Of a stretch of DNA of 64,000 bases, positions 63,142 to 64,000 are shown one piece after another. Within the stretch, counting starts at the first letter, position 1, and each line of letters begins with the position of its first letter. Made by a program: the position numbers and the translations under genes. The notes under the pieces were generated by a model. The model was given only the letters and a program-made list of their open reading frames with translations, was not told the DNA's origin and did no database searches. Where the stretch lies: NCBI GenBank assembly GCA_022448945.1, contig JAKVCV010000001.1, forward strand, positions 406,792 through 470,791, in the 5' to 3' direction. The stretch is from Saprospiraceae bacterium (lineage in GTDB: Bacteria > Bacteroidota > Bacteroidia > Chitinophagales > Saprospiraceae).

Positions 63142-63897
63142 ATGTTTAACATTAAGAAATATATACCCAATACTGTAACCTTGTTAAATCTGCTTTGTGG
63201 ATGCTTGGCTTTCATTAGTATATTTACTGGACAGGTAGAAATTGTTCCATTTTTTATAGCTATTTGTTTGTTTGCTGATTATATAGATGGGTTATTAGCT
63301 CGTTTATTAAAGGTAAGTTCACCTATGGGCAGGGAATTAGATTCCCTAGCAGATATGGTTTCTTTTGGTGTGGTTCCGGGAGCTATGCTATTTTATTTGA
63401 TCAATGAGTCAAAGGGAATTCAGATTGTAGATGTTGATTTTTACAATTTATCTACTATGGTAGGTATAGCTGGGTTTTTGGTCACTATGTTTTCTTGTAT
63501 TCGTCTTGCTAAATTTAATTTAGATACGCGTCAGACAGAAGGATTTGTCGGATTAAATACTCCTGCATGTACTATTTTTGTTTTGGGCCTTTTACTTATC
63601 ACACTATATGATATTTATGGGCTTAAAAATATAGTGCTTAATGATAAATTATTATTTTTTATTACAGTTGCTTTATGTTATCTTTTAATAGCAGAAGTAC
63701 CTATGTTTAGCTTTAAGTTTAAAGACTTTGATTGGAAGACCAATAAGATTCGTATTTCTTTTATTATGGTAAGTCTTGTTTGCTTATGTGTCTTTAAATT
63801 TGGTGCTGCATTGAGCTTTATTATTATCTGTTATTTCGTTTTTTCTTTTGTCTTATGGATGGCAGGGATGATAAAAAGAGAGAAACGTGATTTCTAA
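63142..63897 (+). CDS. pssA: CDP-diacylglycerol--serine O-phosphatidyltransferase
   Basis: Makes phosphatidylserine, the precursor of phosphatidylethanolamine; integral membrane enzyme. The CDP-alcohol phosphotransferase motif DG(x2)AR(x8)G(x3)D(x3)D is complete at residues 49-71 (Asp49, Arg54, Gly63, Asp67, Asp71). Six or seven hydrophobic segments cover 251 residues, and the N-terminus KKYIPNTVTLLNLLCGCLAF is the usual one. It lies 31 bp after glyA on the same strand; since it uses serine, the pairing may be meaningful or incidental. Confidence 0.94.
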   Translation: MFNIKKYIPNTVTLLNLLCGCLAFISIFTGQVEIVPFFIAICLFADYIDGLLARLLKVSSPMGRELDSLADMVSFGVVPGAMLFYLINESKGIQIVDVDFYNLSTMVGIAGFLVTMFSCIRLAKFNLDTRQTEGFVGLNTPACTIFVLGLLLITLYDIYGLKNIVLNDKLLFFITVALCYLLIAEVPMFSFKFKDFDWKTNKIRISFIMVSLVCLCVFKFGAALSFIIICYFVFSFVLWMAGMIKREKRDF

Positions 63898-63916
63898 TAA
63901 ATATTGTATTAATTCC

Positions 63917-64000
63917 CTATGCTTTATGCTTTAGGGCTTCCTCTAGTTCCTGTATTCTTTTTTTGAGATGTAAATCTTCAATTTTTAATTCTTCCAGTGT
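63917..64000 (-). CDS. C-terminal end of an unidentified minus-strand protein (partial)
   Basis: An open frame runs from the window edge to TAG at 63917-63919, encoding 27 residues with the pattern LEELKIEDLHLKKRIQELEE then ALKHKA, a heptad-like charged helix (coiled coil). Only the end is visible, so the protein cannot be identified. Confidence 0.5.
   Translation of the reverse strand, partial: TLEELKIEDLHLKKRIQELEEALKHKA

Noticed and set aside
63917-64000. End of an IS3-type transposase OrfA
   Set aside because: The charged coiled coil is suggestive only of a helical tail; 27 residues are too few and no inverted repeat is visible.

Overview
The window looks like a chromosomal segment of an AT-rich member of the Bacteroidota. 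Supporting signs seen directly are: several secreted proteins ending in type IX secretion (T9SS) sorting domains of both type A and type B; a PorP/SprF protein next to the type B substrate; a GldN-like lipoprotein; a fused MurF-alanine racemase; a Bacteroidota-type -7 box (TAnnTTTG) upstream of topA; and few recognisable Shine-Dalgarno sequences. The large adhesin-like proteins with PKD, SprB, VCBS and lamin-tail domains suggest a free-living, possibly gliding, environmental bacterium. I cannot assign a genus. I see no rRNA, CRISPR array, insertion sequence, integrase or prophage block, and one tRNA.

Layout. 1-2507 (minus): 3'-truncated enolase, then a likely rluB-ridA pair. 2677-5640: giant PKD surface protein with a 194-residue internal repeat. 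5956-6420: small holin-like membrane protein. 6561-11072: a TetR regulator with two identical upstream operator-like sites, then a fatty-acid beta-oxidation pair (HAD/ECH fusion and thiolase). 11146-11781: orphan QueC-like PP-loop protein. 12093-15633: proline catabolism (pruA), lysine/peptidoglycan synthesis (dapB), a HAD phosphatase and a SET-domain protein. 15778-17768: unknown protein and a serine hydrolase. 17968-22473: two tandem VCBS-repeat T9SS proteins, then a small repeat protein.

23233-27437 (minus): MoxR ATPase plus VWA partner, sterol-desaturase-like enzyme, double-rhodanese lipoprotein. 27663-29264: TerY-like VWA protein and PP2C phosphatase. 29374-33252 (minus): MurF-Alr fusion, small lipoprotein, DUF2490 barrel. 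33679-40625: two CotH/lamin-tail secreted proteins (one type A, one type B) and PorP/SprF. 40758-44478: DUF5683, DUF1684 lipoprotein, response regulator, RlmG-like methyltransferase, DUF4442. 44753-50996: topA, a second stand-alone murF, a tandem GldN-domain lipoprotein and a PhyH-family oxygenase. 51138-53411: VIT-VWA protein.

53727-58677: a class IV aminotransferase overlapping a sulfotransferase-like P-loop gene, kdsA, a lipoprotein and a GT22-like membrane glycosyltransferase. 58762-58835: tRNA-Arg(CCG). 59001-61587 (minus): HtrA protease, GNAT, exported superoxide dismutase. 61800-63897: glyA and pssA, then the 3' end of an unknown minus-strand gene.

Most of the window is housekeeping plus T9SS cargo, and I see no clear new multi-gene system. 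The best leads are the aminotransferase/sulfotransferase-like overlapping pair, the duplicated GldN-domain lipoprotein away from any gldKLMN operon, the TerY-PP2C pair without its usual kinase, the regularly repeated 582-bp unit of the PKD protein, and a perfect 20-bp inverted repeat at 35973-36047.
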